Positions 16,520 through 25,432 of a DNA stretch of 60,594 nt are shown here, piece after piece. The first letter of the stretch is position 1; each line of letters starts with the position of its first letter. The notes beneath the pieces were generated by a model, which saw nothing but the letters and a program-made list of their open reading frames with translations, searched no databases and was not told the DNA's origin. Both the position numbers and the translations under genes were made by a program. The stretch is from Lachnospiraceae bacterium (GTDB taxonomy: Bacteria > Bacillota > Clostridia > Lachnospirales > Lachnospiraceae), in contig JAFUTQ010000107.1 in NCBI GenBank assembly GCA_017484135.1, positions 1-60,594 on the forward strand, read 5' to 3'.

Positions 16520-17307
16520 TGGGCTTCCTCCTCCGTCTTCCGCTGAACATTCATGCACACCACCGCCAGAACCACAATCAGAAAGATGATGGCGGAAAGC
16601 GCCCACAGAGCCGTCTTGATCTGTGTCTGCGCCCCCCTCGTTGCATTTACCACATAGGTACTGATCGTATCAAAGGTAGCCGGCTTGGTGTAGGTAGCCA
16701 CAAAATAGTCATCCAGCGACAGTGTGACTGCCGTCATAAAGCCGGACGCAATCCCCGGCATGATCTGGGGAATAATCGCACGAAACATCGCCCTGGACGG
16801 AGTAGCTCCCAGATCCATGGCCGCCTCATACAAGGATACATCCATCTGTTTCAGTCTCGGCATAACTGATAAATATGCAAACGGCGTACACAAAGCACAC
16901 TGCGCAATCACAAGAGGAATATAAGTCGCCTTGTCAATGCGAAACAATACGATCAGCAGCACGCACACGGAAAAGCCGGTCACAACGTCTGCATTGACCA
17001 CCGGAACCTCGTTTGCAAGCTCAATCAGCCCCCTCGTTCCCCGCTTCGCGTAAAAAGAACCGATTGCCCCCATGGTACCAAGCAGAGTTGAAAGCACTGC
17101 CACAACAAGCGCCAGCACCACGGTTCCCACCATCATGGAGATCAGCTCCGGCTCCGTAAACAAAGTCACATAGTTTTGAAGTGAAAACCCCCGCACGGAA
17201 CCGATCATGGTAGAACTGGTAAAGCTGTAAAAGCTTAGAATGATGATTGGCACATACAAAAACAACAGGGTAAGAAAAATCACCATATGCTGGACTGCCT
17301 TTTTCAT
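16516..17307 (-). CDS. potC: Polyamine ABC transporter permease PotC
   Basis: Inner-membrane permease of the polyamine importer. Six hydrophobic segments are visible, and the EAA-type cytoplasmic loop reads EAAMDLGATPSRAMFRAIIPQIMPGI, which docks to the ATPase. Length 263 is standard. It overlaps potB by 4 bp upstream and potD by 4 bp downstream, so all four genes are translationally coupled. Confidence 0.95.
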   Translation of the reverse strand: MKKAVQHMVIFLTLLFLYVPIIILSFYSFTSSTMIGSVRGFSLQNYVTLFTEPELISMMVGTVVLALVVAVLSTLLGTMGAIGSFYAKRGTRGLIELANEVPVVNADVVTGFSVCVLLIVLFRIDKATYIPLVIAQCALCTPFAYLSVMPRLKQMDVSLYEAAMDLGATPSRAMFRAIIPQIMPGIASGFMTAVTLSLDDYFVATYTKPATFDTISTYVVNATRGAQTQIKTALWALSAIIFLIVVLAVVCMNVQRKTEEEAQ

Positions 17308-18092
17308 GAGCGTGCCACCTCCTTTTCTCCCGCCACACGGCCGGTAAACATGGTAAAGAACCCGATCAGCATCAACAGGATCGCGGAAATCACCGACCCG
17401 TTGTTCCAGTCATAGGCGCTGAAATAGCTGCCGATCAGGCTTCCCATGATATAGGTACTGTTGTATACCATATCCAGCACCACATAATTGGTCATGGCAG
17501 GCAGAAATACCATCGTCACGCCGCTGACGATCCCCGGAACGGAGAGCGGCAGAATCACATGCCACAAGGTCTTTGCAGAAGTGGCTCCCAGATCCGCACT
17601 TGCCTCCAGCAGGGAAGAATCCAGCTTGGAAAGCGAATTGTAAAGGGGCATGATCATAAACGGAAGGAAATCATAGACCATGCAGATAATGGTGTTGACA
17701 AATGGATAATATGCCAGATTTCCCTCAAGCACACTGAGAATTTCCTTCAACGCCGTAATACGCAGTGTAAAATTAATCCACATCGGCAGTACAAAGATCA
17801 TGAGAAAGCTGTGTTTCCTGCAATATGCCCCCTTTGCCAGAATATAGGCAACCGGATAAGCAATCAGCAGACACACCACCGTAGTGATGACTGCAATGAC
17901 CAGCGAATACACCAACGTTCCCATAGTCTTTGTTCCCGAAAAAAAGACGATAAAATTTTCAAAAGACAGATTTCCGTTTCCATCCGTAAACCCGTAATAG
18001 AGCACCACGACCAGCGGCAGAATCACAAACAGCAGCAAAAACACTGCATAGGGTATTACCAGATGTTTTTTTTCTAAAAATGTAAGTTTCAA
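17304..18092 (-). CDS. potB: Polyamine ABC transporter permease PotB
   Basis: The second permease of the polyamine importer. Six hydrophobic segments; the EAA loop is EASADLGATSAKTLWHVILPLSVPGIVSG. Length 262 is standard. It overlaps the potA stop by 4 bp. Confidence 0.95.
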   Translation of the reverse strand: MKLTFLEKKHLVIPYAVFLLLFVILPLVVVLYYGFTDGNGNLSFENFIVFFSGTKTMGTLVYSLVIAVITTVVCLLIAYPVAYILAKGAYCRKHSFLMIFVLPMWINFTLRITALKEILSVLEGNLAYYPFVNTIICMVYDFLPFMIMPLYNSLSKLDSSLLEASADLGATSAKTLWHVILPLSVPGIVSGVTMVFLPAMTNYVVLDMVYNSTYIMGSLIGSYFSAYDWNNGSVISAILLMLIGFFTMFTGRVAGEKEVARS

Positions 18093-19546
18093 CTGTCATC
18101 CTCCATCAATCTGTAATTCACTGCATCCTGCGGGATCTCTACCCCGACAAAATCTCCCTGATTCCACAAATATTCGTCATCGACCACATAGTCCTCTTCC
18201 GTTTTTGACCGCACGGTATAGCTGTAGTGATCTCCGATGTAATAAAAAAGCACAATCGTCCCTGTAATGGTCCCCTTGGACTCTTCATCATGGAGCCTTG
18301 CCTCATATGGGGCAAAGGAGGCGATAAATTTCCTTCCCTCCACCGCAATCGCAGTTCCATTTCCGTCCTTCAGCACACCGTTTTGATCGACGGCATCAGG
18401 ATAAAGCTTCCTGTAATCAATATCCCATGTAATATCGCCAAAGGAAACACGCAGTCCCGTGTCCTTATCATAATGCAGGATCTCACCCTCGAAGGTGTTC
18501 TTTGTCGTATCATAGGGGATGATATGAATCATGTCAGGTGCTACGAAAAGTCCCACCTCTGTGCCCGTGGGATACTCCTTCAGGCAGTGTATTTCCATCT
18601 CATATTGCCCGCACTGTACAAAGGTAATGTAGAAGGTACCCTTAAAGTCTGCGCTGGTTACCACGCCGTCAAGCTGACCTGCCCCCTTCTCCACGATTTT
18701 CACATCCTCTGGCCGGATTACCGCGTCGATCTTTTTTCCGATTTCAAAATCGTCCACGCATGCAAATTCCGCACCTGCAAATGCCGCTCTCCGGTCTCCC
18801 GTCATAGTTCCGTTGAAGATATTGCTCTCTCCGATAAAGTCCGCCACGAACACATTGGCAGGCTCATTATAGATTTCCTCCGGCGTACCCACCTGCTGGA
18901 TTTCTCCGTCTGCCATGACCACAATTTTGTCGGACATGGTAAGCGCCTCCTCCTGATCGTGAGTGACAAAGACAAAGGTAATACCCAGCTTCTTATGCAT
19001 ATTTTTCAGCTCCAGCTGCATCTCCTTGCGCATCTTATAATCCAGAGCGCTTAAGGGCTCATCTAACAGCAGTACCTTGGGCTCGTTTACCACCGCCCTG
19101 GCTATGGCGATACGCTGCTGCTGCCCGCCGGATAAGGTGCTGATGCTTCGTTTCTCAAATCCCACCAGATCCACAATTTCCAGTGCATGCTGTACCTTTT
19201 TCTCAATCTCTTCCTTGGGCAGCTTTTTCATTTTCAGACCAAATGCCACATTTTCATACACATTCAGATGCGGAAACAGCGCATACTTCTGAAAAACCGT
19301 ATTTATCGGCCGAATGTGAGGTGGCAGCTGGCTGATGTCCCTTCCCTCCAGATAAATATTTCCCGAGGTCGGCTTCTCAAAGCCGCCAAGCATCCGAAGA
19401 ATCGTCGTTTTTCCACACCCAGACGGTCCAAGAAAGGTCACAAACTCCCCTTCCCGAATCTGCAGGTCAAAGCTCTCAATCACATCCGTCTTACCGTCAT
19501 AGGATTTCCGAATCCCGGAAAGCTCTATCAATACATCCTGTTCCAT
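18089..19546 (-). CDS. potA: Polyamine ABC transporter ATPase PotA with extended C-terminus
   Basis: ATPase that powers polyamine uptake. Walker A GPSGCGKTT (40-48), signature LSGGQQQRIAIARA, Walker B VLLLDEPLSALD and the H-loop FVTHDQEEALTMSDKI are intact. Beyond the usual TOBE domain (ending around residue 350) there are about 125 more residues, whose last part (GTITGTIVLFYYIGDHYSYTV) again looks TOBE-like, giving 485 residues against about 370 for typical PotA. First gene of potABCD; the ATG follows AAGGAGAGG. A 290-nt structured RNA ending in a terminator lies 45 bases upstream. Confidence 0.93.
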   Translation of the reverse strand: MEQDVLIELSGIRKSYDGKTDVIESFDLQIREGEFVTFLGPSGCGKTTILRMLGGFEKPTSGNIYLEGRDISQLPPHIRPINTVFQKYALFPHLNVYENVAFGLKMKKLPKEEIEKKVQHALEIVDLVGFEKRSISTLSGGQQQRIAIARAVVNEPKVLLLDEPLSALDYKMRKEMQLELKNMHKKLGITFVFVTHDQEEALTMSDKIVVMADGEIQQVGTPEEIYNEPANVFVADFIGESNIFNGTMTGDRRAAFAGAEFACVDDFEIGKKIDAVIRPEDVKIVEKGAGQLDGVVTSADFKGTFYITFVQCGQYEMEIHCLKEYPTGTEVGLFVAPDMIHIIPYDTTKNTFEGEILHYDKDTGLRVSFGDITWDIDYRKLYPDAVDQNGVLKDGNGTAIAVEGRKFIASFAPYEARLHDEESKGTITGTIVLFYYIGDHYSYTVRSKTEEDYVVDDEYLWNQGDFVGVEIPQDAVNYRLMEDDS

Positions 19547-19590
19547 ATGCCTCTCCTTCTAAAATAGTTTTTGTACATGCACCTCTGCGC

Positions 19591-19624
19591 AAAAAAGCCC
19601 TGTGCACAAATATGCACAAGGCTT
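19591..19624 (-). terminator. Intrinsic terminator 45 bases before potA
   Basis: On the minus strand a 12-bp stem (AAGCCTTGTGCA / TGCACAGGGCTT, one G-T pair) with a 6-base loop runs straight into TTTT, an excellent intrinsic terminator. No clear promoter fits in the 45 bases between it and potA, so it either ends the upstream RNA or acts as an attenuator of the pot operon. Confidence 0.85.
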
Positions 19625-19879
19625 GTAAATCCCTTAAGTATTCTAGCACCATCGCCTCAACACTCTTATTGACCGTTTCACAAGTCTGTACAGCTATCTG
19701 TACACGTAGGAGCATGCGCTCCCTTGGTTGTAAGTAACCAACTTATAAAATTTGAGCTTTTAACTCAATCAATAATGCAGCTTTTGCTGCGGTTCGGCGT
19801 TGGACCCGGCTGTCCGTATGGCCTCAACCCATCTGGGTGGTCCGAAATACTAGTATGCAGACCATTGTCCGCAAAATCC
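19591..19879 (-). ncRNA. Structured RNA or leader upstream of the polyamine operon
   Basis: About 290 nt from a consensus promoter to an intrinsic terminator, without a credible ORF. On the minus strand hairpins follow in close succession: GGTCTG / CGGACC with an inner ATAC / GTAT (19839-19863), GGAC / GTCC (19802-19815), GCAGC / GCTGC (19777-19790), TTGAG / CTCAA (19752-19768), TTGGTT / AACCAA (19724-19741), GGAGC / GCTCC (19709-19722) and TGTACAG / CTGTACA (19687-19704). A possible long-range helix CTTGTGAA / TTTACAAG touches the terminator arm. It may be a free ncRNA (a raiA-type RNA is one guess from size and context) or a terminator-controlled leader of potABCD. I could not assign it to a known class. 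Confidence 0.7.
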
Positions 19880-19885
19880 TTATAC

Positions 19886-19914
19886 AAATTATCACAGGGT
19901 TCTCTATTTGTCAA
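19886..19914 (-). promoter_or_regulatory. Promoter of the structured RNA
   Basis: TTGACA (19914-19909) and TAATTT (19891-19886) on the minus strand are separated by 17 bases. The -35 box is embedded in the last codons of the amylase gene. Transcription should start near 19879. Confidence 0.8.
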
Positions 19915-21616
19915 CCAGAAATATTTTCCCCTCCATTGGTTCAATTACCTCTTCATCTGATAAAGACAGGCTCTCCTTCAAAAAATCCTTCCTCCTCACG
20001 CCAGCGCTGCCAAGATTGATCAAAACATATGCGCTTTGATTCTCTGTATATCTCTCATACAGATACACCCGCTTTTTGTCATCCGCCATGATCGTCCGAT
20101 ATCTCCCTGTCCGTATGGCCTCATTGTCCCTTCGGAGCCGGATCAGTTTCTGATAAAAAGCGATCAGCGCGCTCTCTTCCTTTTCCCTCTCCCACGGCAT
20201 CGGGCTTCTGTATTCCGGCTCCTGCACTCCCTGAATCTCCATCTCATCTCCATAAAAAACCGAGGGAATCCCCACAGCCGTCATCATATACAAAACCGCC
20301 AAGCGGAGCCTTTTTACATCTCCATCGCAATAAGATAAAAACCTCGGCACATCATGAGTGTCCAGAAAATTCATCTGACAAAGATCGGTTCTCCATGCAT
20401 ATCGCATCAGCATCTTGTGAATCTGCTGATCAAACTCTGTGATACTGATCTTATCCTCTGCAAAAAGATCCCTGCAAAGATAGGAGAATGTGTAGTTCAT
20501 GGTAGAATCAAACTGATCTCCCATGAGCCAGACACCTGCCTCCTCCCAGATCTCCGCAATTAGAAAGCAATCCTTTTTTTCCTTCCGGACCGCCTTTCGG
20601 AAGGCTCGCCAGAAATCATGGTCAATTTCATTGGCAACGTCCAAACGCCATCCGTCAATATCCGCCTCACGGATCCAATAGGCACCCACCCTGCAAAAGT
20701 ACTCTGCCACCTCAGGGTTTCCCGTATTGAGCTTTGGCATCTCCCGGACGTAGGCAAACGCCTCATAATTGGGCGGATTCTGATACTCCACCGGTAGCGG
20801 CATAGAATAGAACCAGTCATAATATTCTGAATCCCCACCCCTGGCAAGTACCTCCCGGAATGCCACAAAATCAGGTCCGCAATGATTGAACACACCATCC
20901 AGGATTACCCTGATCCCGCTTAAATGGCAGCTCTCTACCAGTTCCCTTAAGTCCGCTTTCGTCCCAAAACAGGGATCTATGTCAAAATAATCAATGGTGT
21001 CATATTTATGATAAGAATTTGCCCGAAAAATCGGATTGAGGTAAATGCAGTTGACTCCAAGCGCTTTTATGTAATCCAAATTTTCTATGATGCCCCGGAG
21101 CGTGCCCCCATTGTGCCCCTCCGATACAAGCCCGGTTTCATCTGCCACACGCTTTGTCTCGCAGGATATGGCACGTTTGCCCGACGCAAAGCTGTCGGGG
21201 AAAATGTGATACATTACCAGATCCTTTGCCCAACCCGGAATATCGGTAATATCCTCCCGCCTGATATAGGGAAATTGGAAATATTCCGTCCGATGCGCCT
21301 GCAGCCTTTTACAAAATCCCCTGCTGTAAAAATACTCCTTTATCTCTCCGTCGTCTAAGCGAAAATAATAGCACACTCTGGTATACCGATCCTCGATATC
21401 CGCTTCAAAATAGTCATACAGATCATCGCTGGCAACCTTCTCCATCACCAGCTCTGTGGTTCTGACCGGCTCCTGCATGTCAACCCGGTCTCCATAGAAT
21501 AGCCTGCATTCCCTGATATCGTTTTTGGCGCACCGTATCCTTATCGTCAGCTTATGTTCGTCCTCTGCATACGCATACTGTGACAAGGGCATATGCAGCA
21601 CTGCTTCTTTGTTCAT
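19904..21616 (-). CDS. GH13 alpha-amylase (neopullulanase/cyclomaltodextrinase type)
   Basis: Cytoplasmic maltodextrin-degrading glycosidase; no signal peptide. Residues 1-120 form a CBM34-like beta-domain, typical of the GH13_20 neopullulanase group. The catalytic barrel follows with GVFNHCGPDF, the nucleophile Asp in GWRLDVANE, the acid/base Glu in LIAEIWEE, and the third Asp in FLDTHDVPR. Length 570 fits. It lies 18 bp after malG and completes a malE-malF-malG-amylase operon, so imported maltodextrins are its likely substrate. Its last codons contain the promoter for the downstream RNA. Confidence 0.93.
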   Translation of the reverse strand: MNKEAVLHMPLSQYAYAEDEHKLTIRIRCAKNDIRECRLFYGDRVDMQEPVRTTELVMEKVASDDLYDYFEADIEDRYTRVCYYFRLDDGEIKEYFYSRGFCKRLQAHRTEYFQFPYIRREDITDIPGWAKDLVMYHIFPDSFASGKRAISCETKRVADETGLVSEGHNGGTLRGIIENLDYIKALGVNCIYLNPIFRANSYHKYDTIDYFDIDPCFGTKADLRELVESCHLSGIRVILDGVFNHCGPDFVAFREVLARGGDSEYYDWFYSMPLPVEYQNPPNYEAFAYVREMPKLNTGNPEVAEYFCRVGAYWIREADIDGWRLDVANEIDHDFWRAFRKAVRKEKKDCFLIAEIWEEAGVWLMGDQFDSTMNYTFSYLCRDLFAEDKISITEFDQQIHKMLMRYAWRTDLCQMNFLDTHDVPRFLSYCDGDVKRLRLAVLYMMTAVGIPSVFYGDEMEIQGVQEPEYRSPMPWEREKEESALIAFYQKLIRLRRDNEAIRTGRYRTIMADDKKRVYLYERYTENQSAYVLINLGSAGVRRKDFLKESLSLSDEEVIEPMEGKIFLVDK

Positions 21617-21634
21617 CTCTCACCTCTTTTTTAC

Positions 21635-22477
21635 TTAACCCTTTACAGCGCCCCCTGTGATTCCCTCTACATAAAATCTCTGCATGATCACAAACAGAAC
21701 CGAAATCGGGATCGCCACAATGATTCCTCCGGCGCAAAACACCGAAAAATAATTGCCCACAAGTGTTCTCTGTACCAGATTAAACAGCCCCATCGCCACC
21801 GTCCAGTCTGCGGGATCCTTCGACCGGATCATCAGCTTTGCCATCACAAAGTCCATCCACGGCGACAAAAAGGAATTGATCACCGTGTATACAATGATGG
21901 GCTTTGACAGCGGGATTACGATCTTCGTAAAAATCGTAAGCTCGGATGCCCCCTCCAGCTTGGCTGACTCCCGCAGGGAGGCCGGTATGGTGTCAAAGAA
22001 GCCCTTACAGATCAGATAGCCAAGCCCGGAACCCGCCGAATATATGACCACCAGTCCCGTAAGACTGTTGGACAGCCCGATCAGCTTCATCACAAAGTAA
22101 ATGGCAATCATGGAAAGCACACCGGGAAACATTCCCAGAATGATCGCAAAGCTCATAAGCGCCTTTCTGCCCTGAAACCTCATACAGCTCATGGCATAGG
22201 CCACCATCAACACAAAGATGGTAGAGATCATACAGGAAAACACACCGATCAGCATTGAGTTTTTAAACCATGCCGGAAAATTTGCCACGGTATCCGGCCG
22301 GAAAAACAGCTGCGCATAATTGTCCATGGACCACTTCGTGGGGAAAAAATGCATGGTATTGATTCCCTTATAGGCGCTCAACGACGTGACGAAAAGCCAT
22401 ACCACCGGGATCAGCCAGATCAGCGCAAGCACCGCCAAAAACAGATGTCTCATTATCATACCCAGCGTTTTCTTCAT
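21635..22477 (-). CDS. malG: Maltodextrin ABC transporter permease MalG-like
   Basis: Inner-membrane permease of a CUT1 sugar importer. Six hydrophobic segments; the EAA loop is ESAKLEGASELTIFTKIVIPLSKPI, and the protein ends in FYVEGITGGAVKG, the conserved C-terminus of MalG proteins (…VxGLTAGAVKG). Length 280. It overlaps malF by 1 bp. The ATPase is not in this cluster, so a shared MsmX-type ATPase elsewhere is expected. Confidence 0.92.
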   Translation of the reverse strand: MKKTLGMIMRHLFLAVLALIWLIPVVWLFVTSLSAYKGINTMHFFPTKWSMDNYAQLFFRPDTVANFPAWFKNSMLIGVFSCMISTIFVLMVAYAMSCMRFQGRKALMSFAIILGMFPGVLSMIAIYFVMKLIGLSNSLTGLVVIYSAGSGLGYLICKGFFDTIPASLRESAKLEGASELTIFTKIVIPLSKPIIVYTVINSFLSPWMDFVMAKLMIRSKDPADWTVAMGLFNLVQRTLVGNYFSVFCAGGIIVAIPISVLFVIMQRFYVEGITGGAVKG

Positions 22478-23901
22478 TACTGCAGCTCCTCCTCTCTGTT
22501 TCCGGCAATCATCCGGCTAAAGCTGATCAGCGTGCACACGGCACAGATCACAAATACACAGATGCCGATCACGGATGCCATCTTATAATTTGAATAATCA
22601 TTCGTCAGCGTAAACAGCCATGTGATCAACAGATCCATTTCCTTTGCATTGGAATTGGCAAACTTCATGTTTGATGTGACATAATCACTGGTCAAAAGGT
22701 AAATGACATTGAAATTGTTAATGTTTGCGATAAATGCAGTTATCAGGCTCGGTCCCGTCACAAACAGCATATAGGGCATTGTAATTTTCCAGAAAATCTG
22801 CGCCTCGGAGGCGCCGTCTATCTTGGCGCTTTCCATCTGTTCCTCCGGGATATTCATCAAAATGCCTGTGGCGCTCAGCATTTGGAACGGCACGCCGACC
22901 CAGATATTGATCAACACTACCATAACATGTGCCCAGCCCGGCTTTGACAAAAACGGAATATAGGATAACCCCTTACTTACAAGACCGATATCCTGCAAAA
23001 AGGAGGTAATGCCCGCCTTATTGTACAGACTGTTGATGATCCCATAGTCTCCGAACATCTTCCCCACCAGAAGGAGTGTGATAAACTGCGGAATGGCAAT
23101 GGTGATCACAAAGAGCGTTCTCCAGAGCTTTTTCCACTTTGTCTTTTTGTCATTGATGAACTTTGCCAGAAGGATTCCGCCAAAATATGTGGAAAATGTG
23201 GCAAGAAAAGCCCATAGCAAAGTCCACAGGAGTATTCTGATAAATACATACCCAAAGGTCACCGTCGTGGTAGAGGTAACCAACATTTTGAAATTTTCCA
23301 GTCCCACCCACGTAAACAGGTAAGTTGGCGGCTGGTGATCCATATCATAATTTGTAAACGCAATGCAGATCATAAATAAAATCGGGATTATATTTATGAG
23401 GAAAACACCCAAACTAGGCAGAGTCAGCAATGTAATATGGAATTTCCCATTGATCAGCTCGCGTAGATCCTCCCGGAAGGTATTGATATGTCGGTCGGCC
23501 TTTTTTTCCAATTCAAGTGCATACACGCGTTTCATGTTGGAAATATAAAACAGTACAAAGATCACGAGAAATAAAATCCCTATGATACCGCACAGAAGTA
23601 TAAGCAGTGAATTATCGTAGTCGTTCACCGTTTTTGTGAGGGTCGTAAGATCCAACGTCTCCTCTCTCTGTACTGTCCCCAAAGTTCCCAGCTTGCGGAT
23701 ATACTCCAGTGAAAATCCAAAGGTAACTGCAAAGAAAAGTATTTCCATAGCGGTTACGAGAATACCCTTTATGTACTGTCCACAGCCCCAAAATCCTGCC
23801 CCCATAACCACAAGGGACGACTTCGTCCACAAATTGCCGTGAATAACTGCTTTTCCGAAATCTACGAAATAGTTCTTTGCCGCATTTAAGAATTTCTTCA
23901 T
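22477..23901 (-). CDS. malF: Maltodextrin ABC transporter permease MalF-like
   Basis: Larger permease of the maltodextrin importer, 474 residues. Beyond the six-helix core it has extra N-terminal membrane segments and a loop like MalF. The EAA loop reads ESAKIDGASEAQIFWKITMPYMLFVTGP. The frame opens at 23961, but the ATG at 23901 (MKKFLNAAKNYFVDFGK) follows GGAG and is 13 bp after the malE stop, so I took that start. Second gene of the mal operon. Confidence 0.92.
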   Translation of the reverse strand: MKKFLNAAKNYFVDFGKAVIHGNLWTKSSLVVMGAGFWGCGQYIKGILVTAMEILFFAVTFGFSLEYIRKLGTLGTVQREETLDLTTLTKTVNDYDNSLLILLCGIIGILFLVIFVLFYISNMKRVYALELEKKADRHINTFREDLRELINGKFHITLLTLPSLGVFLINIIPILFMICIAFTNYDMDHQPPTYLFTWVGLENFKMLVTSTTTVTFGYVFIRILLWTLLWAFLATFSTYFGGILLAKFINDKKTKWKKLWRTLFVITIAIPQFITLLLVGKMFGDYGIINSLYNKAGITSFLQDIGLVSKGLSYIPFLSKPGWAHVMVVLINIWVGVPFQMLSATGILMNIPEEQMESAKIDGASEAQIFWKITMPYMLFVTGPSLITAFIANINNFNVIYLLTSDYVTSNMKFANSNAKEMDLLITWLFTLTNDYSNYKMASVIGICVFVICAVCTLISFSRMIAGNREEELQ

Positions 23902-23914
23902 ATGATATTCTCCG

Positions 23915-25231
23915 TTACTGCGTGATTCCCTCAACTGCCTCATCCAACAGCGTCTGCGCATCTGTATAATTTCCCTCTACCAAAGCTTCGCCGAGCGTTG
24001 CCGCCGGACTCCAGTAATTATCTCCGACTCTCTGAAGGTCTGCATATTCCGCCTGCTCAGCAAGCGCTGCCAGTGCCGGGGCGCTGGCAATCTCAGCAGA
24101 GGAAGCTGCTACCGTATTTGCCGGTCCTTCTCCCGTTGCAACACCGATTTTGGTCTGGCTGGTTTCATTGGTAAGGAACTCAGCCAAAAGCATTGCCCAT
24201 CCCGTATTGTCAGAGTATGCATTTACGCCGACGAATTTATATCCTGCAAAGGAGCCCATCTGTACCTGTTCTCCATTTACCGAAAAGGTCGGCAGCTTTA
24301 CAGCGGCATACCCATCTCCATAGGCCTCTTCAAACGCATTGGTTGCCCAGGTTCCGTTTACGTCTGCAATCATCTCTCCATTCAATGCAAATGCCTGCGC
24401 ATCCTCATTGACACAATTGACCATGGCAGGATTTTTACAGATTTCCGTGATCGCCTCTGCCACATCCGCCCCTGCGTACTTTGTATCTTCGGCATTCCAG
24501 TTACAGATATTCTTCCCATCATCGCCCAGATACATGTCAAGTCCTGCTCCCGCAAAAAATCCATAGAGATACCATGCACCGGAAACCTCCATGCCAACCG
24601 TCTTTCCCTGCTCTTCGGCAGCGGCCAACAGATTGTCCCAGGAAGAGACATCCTCTTCAGTCAGCGCATTTTTGTCATAAAACAGGAAATACCCGTTGGA
24701 AGCGGTAAGCGGATAAGCGTACAAGGTTCCGTCAACGGAAGCCGCCTCTACCGTAGTTCCGGCATTTGTCTTGTGCGGATCGTAGGTAAAGGTCGCATCC
24801 ACACTCTGCAACGCCCCCGCATTTACCAGCTCCAAAAGCTGATCGTCCGGGAATACAAACAGATCTGCCGCAGCCTCCACATCGGCAAGGACATCATCCT
24901 TACAGTTCGCCTCTGATTCCGCGCCAATCGTAATATTGAACTCCACATCGGAGTATTCCGCCTTAAAATCCTCTACCAGCTCGGCGACCGCTTTTTGATA
25001 CGCCTCCGTCTCTGAACACCAGACCGTCAGGTCTACCGGCCCCTCCGTTGCCGCGATCAGGTTTGCGATTGCATCTGTACTGCCTGTTTCCTGCGTTTCC
25101 TGTGTCTCCTGCTGCGTTGTTTCTGTCTGCGATACCTCCTCTGTAGCTGGGGTGTCTGTGGAACCACAGCCACATAACATAGATGTCATTACCGCAGAAA
25201 CAAGAATGAGTGATACGATTTTTTTCTTCAT
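23915..25231 (-). CDS. malE: Maltodextrin-binding lipoprotein MalE-like
   Basis: Substrate-binding subunit of the sugar importer, 438 residues. The signal peptide ends in the lipobox MLCGCGS, followed by a Thr/Glu/Gln-rich linker of about 30 residues and the bilobal SBP fold (VDLTVWCSETEAYQKAVAELVEDFKAEY...). The segment VNGTWATNAFEEAYGDGYAAVKLPTF is characteristic of maltose-type SBPs. First gene of the operon; the ATG follows TAGGAGGG, with a candidate operator immediately upstream. Confidence 0.92.
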   Translation of the reverse strand: MKKKIVSLILVSAVMTSMLCGCGSTDTPATEEVSQTETTQQETQETQETGSTDAIANLIAATEGPVDLTVWCSETEAYQKAVAELVEDFKAEYSDVEFNITIGAESEANCKDDVLADVEAAADLFVFPDDQLLELVNAGALQSVDATFTYDPHKTNAGTTVEAASVDGTLYAYPLTASNGYFLFYDKNALTEEDVSSWDNLLAAAEEQGKTVGMEVSGAWYLYGFFAGAGLDMYLGDDGKNICNWNAEDTKYAGADVAEAITEICKNPAMVNCVNEDAQAFALNGEMIADVNGTWATNAFEEAYGDGYAAVKLPTFSVNGEQVQMGSFAGYKFVGVNAYSDNTGWAMLLAEFLTNETSQTKIGVATGEGPANTVAASSAEIASAPALAALAEQAEYADLQRVGDNYWSPAATLGEALVEGNYTDAQTLLDEAVEGITQ

Positions 25232-25247
25232 GTTTTTCCCTCCTATT

Positions 25248-25267
25248 TTACGAAAACATTTTCCTAA
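25248..25267. promoter_or_regulatory. Candidate LacI-type operator before malE
   Basis: A 20-bp imperfect palindrome, TTACGAAAAC-ATTTTCCTAA, symmetric at 16 positions, with the GAAAA..TTTTC core of LacI/MalR operators. It lies just upstream of the malE ribosome-binding site and downstream of the promoter, where a bound repressor would block elongation. Confidence 0.6.
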
Positions 25268-25299
25268 TTGAACACCTTACATGTATTTGTGTTAATTTC

Positions 25300-25327
25300 A
25301 TTTTATATTCTAATCCCACAATTTCAA
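25300..25327 (-). promoter_or_regulatory. Candidate malE operon promoter
   Basis: TTGAAA (25327-25322) and TAAAAT (25305-25300) on the minus strand are separated by 16 bases. An overlapping TATAAA gives a shorter spacing. It is upstream of the candidate operator at 25248-25267. Confidence 0.5.
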
Positions 25328-25347
25328 TGTTTTCTAAACTTTTTAGC

Positions 25348-25376
25348 TTGACTTTGTTAGGAAAACGCTATACCAT
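25348..25376 (+). promoter_or_regulatory. Promoter with embedded operator half-site for the LacI regulator
   Basis: TTGACT (25348-25353) and TACCAT (25371-25376) are spaced by 17 bases. The spacer contains TTAGGAAAAC (25357-25366), almost identical to the half-site TTAGGAAAAT read on the other strand of the malE operator. This suggests that the regulator represses its own gene. Confidence 0.55.
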
Positions 25377-25432
25377 AAAAACAAAATTGTGCATATTTTT
25401 AACAATCAGCAAGCTTAGGAGGAAAACCTGTC

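Noticed and set aside
18227-19054. 275-codon plus-strand frame
   Set aside because: Antisense to potA, whose motifs are intact; composition is typical of a shadow frame.
19497-19715. 72-codon minus-strand frame upstream of potA
   Set aside because: It spans the terminator and hairpins of the structured RNA, has no ribosome-binding site and resembles no family.
19591-19879. tmRNA, RNase P RNA or SRP RNA
   Set aside because: I looked for the tag reading frame and CCA-type acceptor end, the RNase P GAGGAAAGTCC core and the SRP GGAAGG loop and saw none of them.
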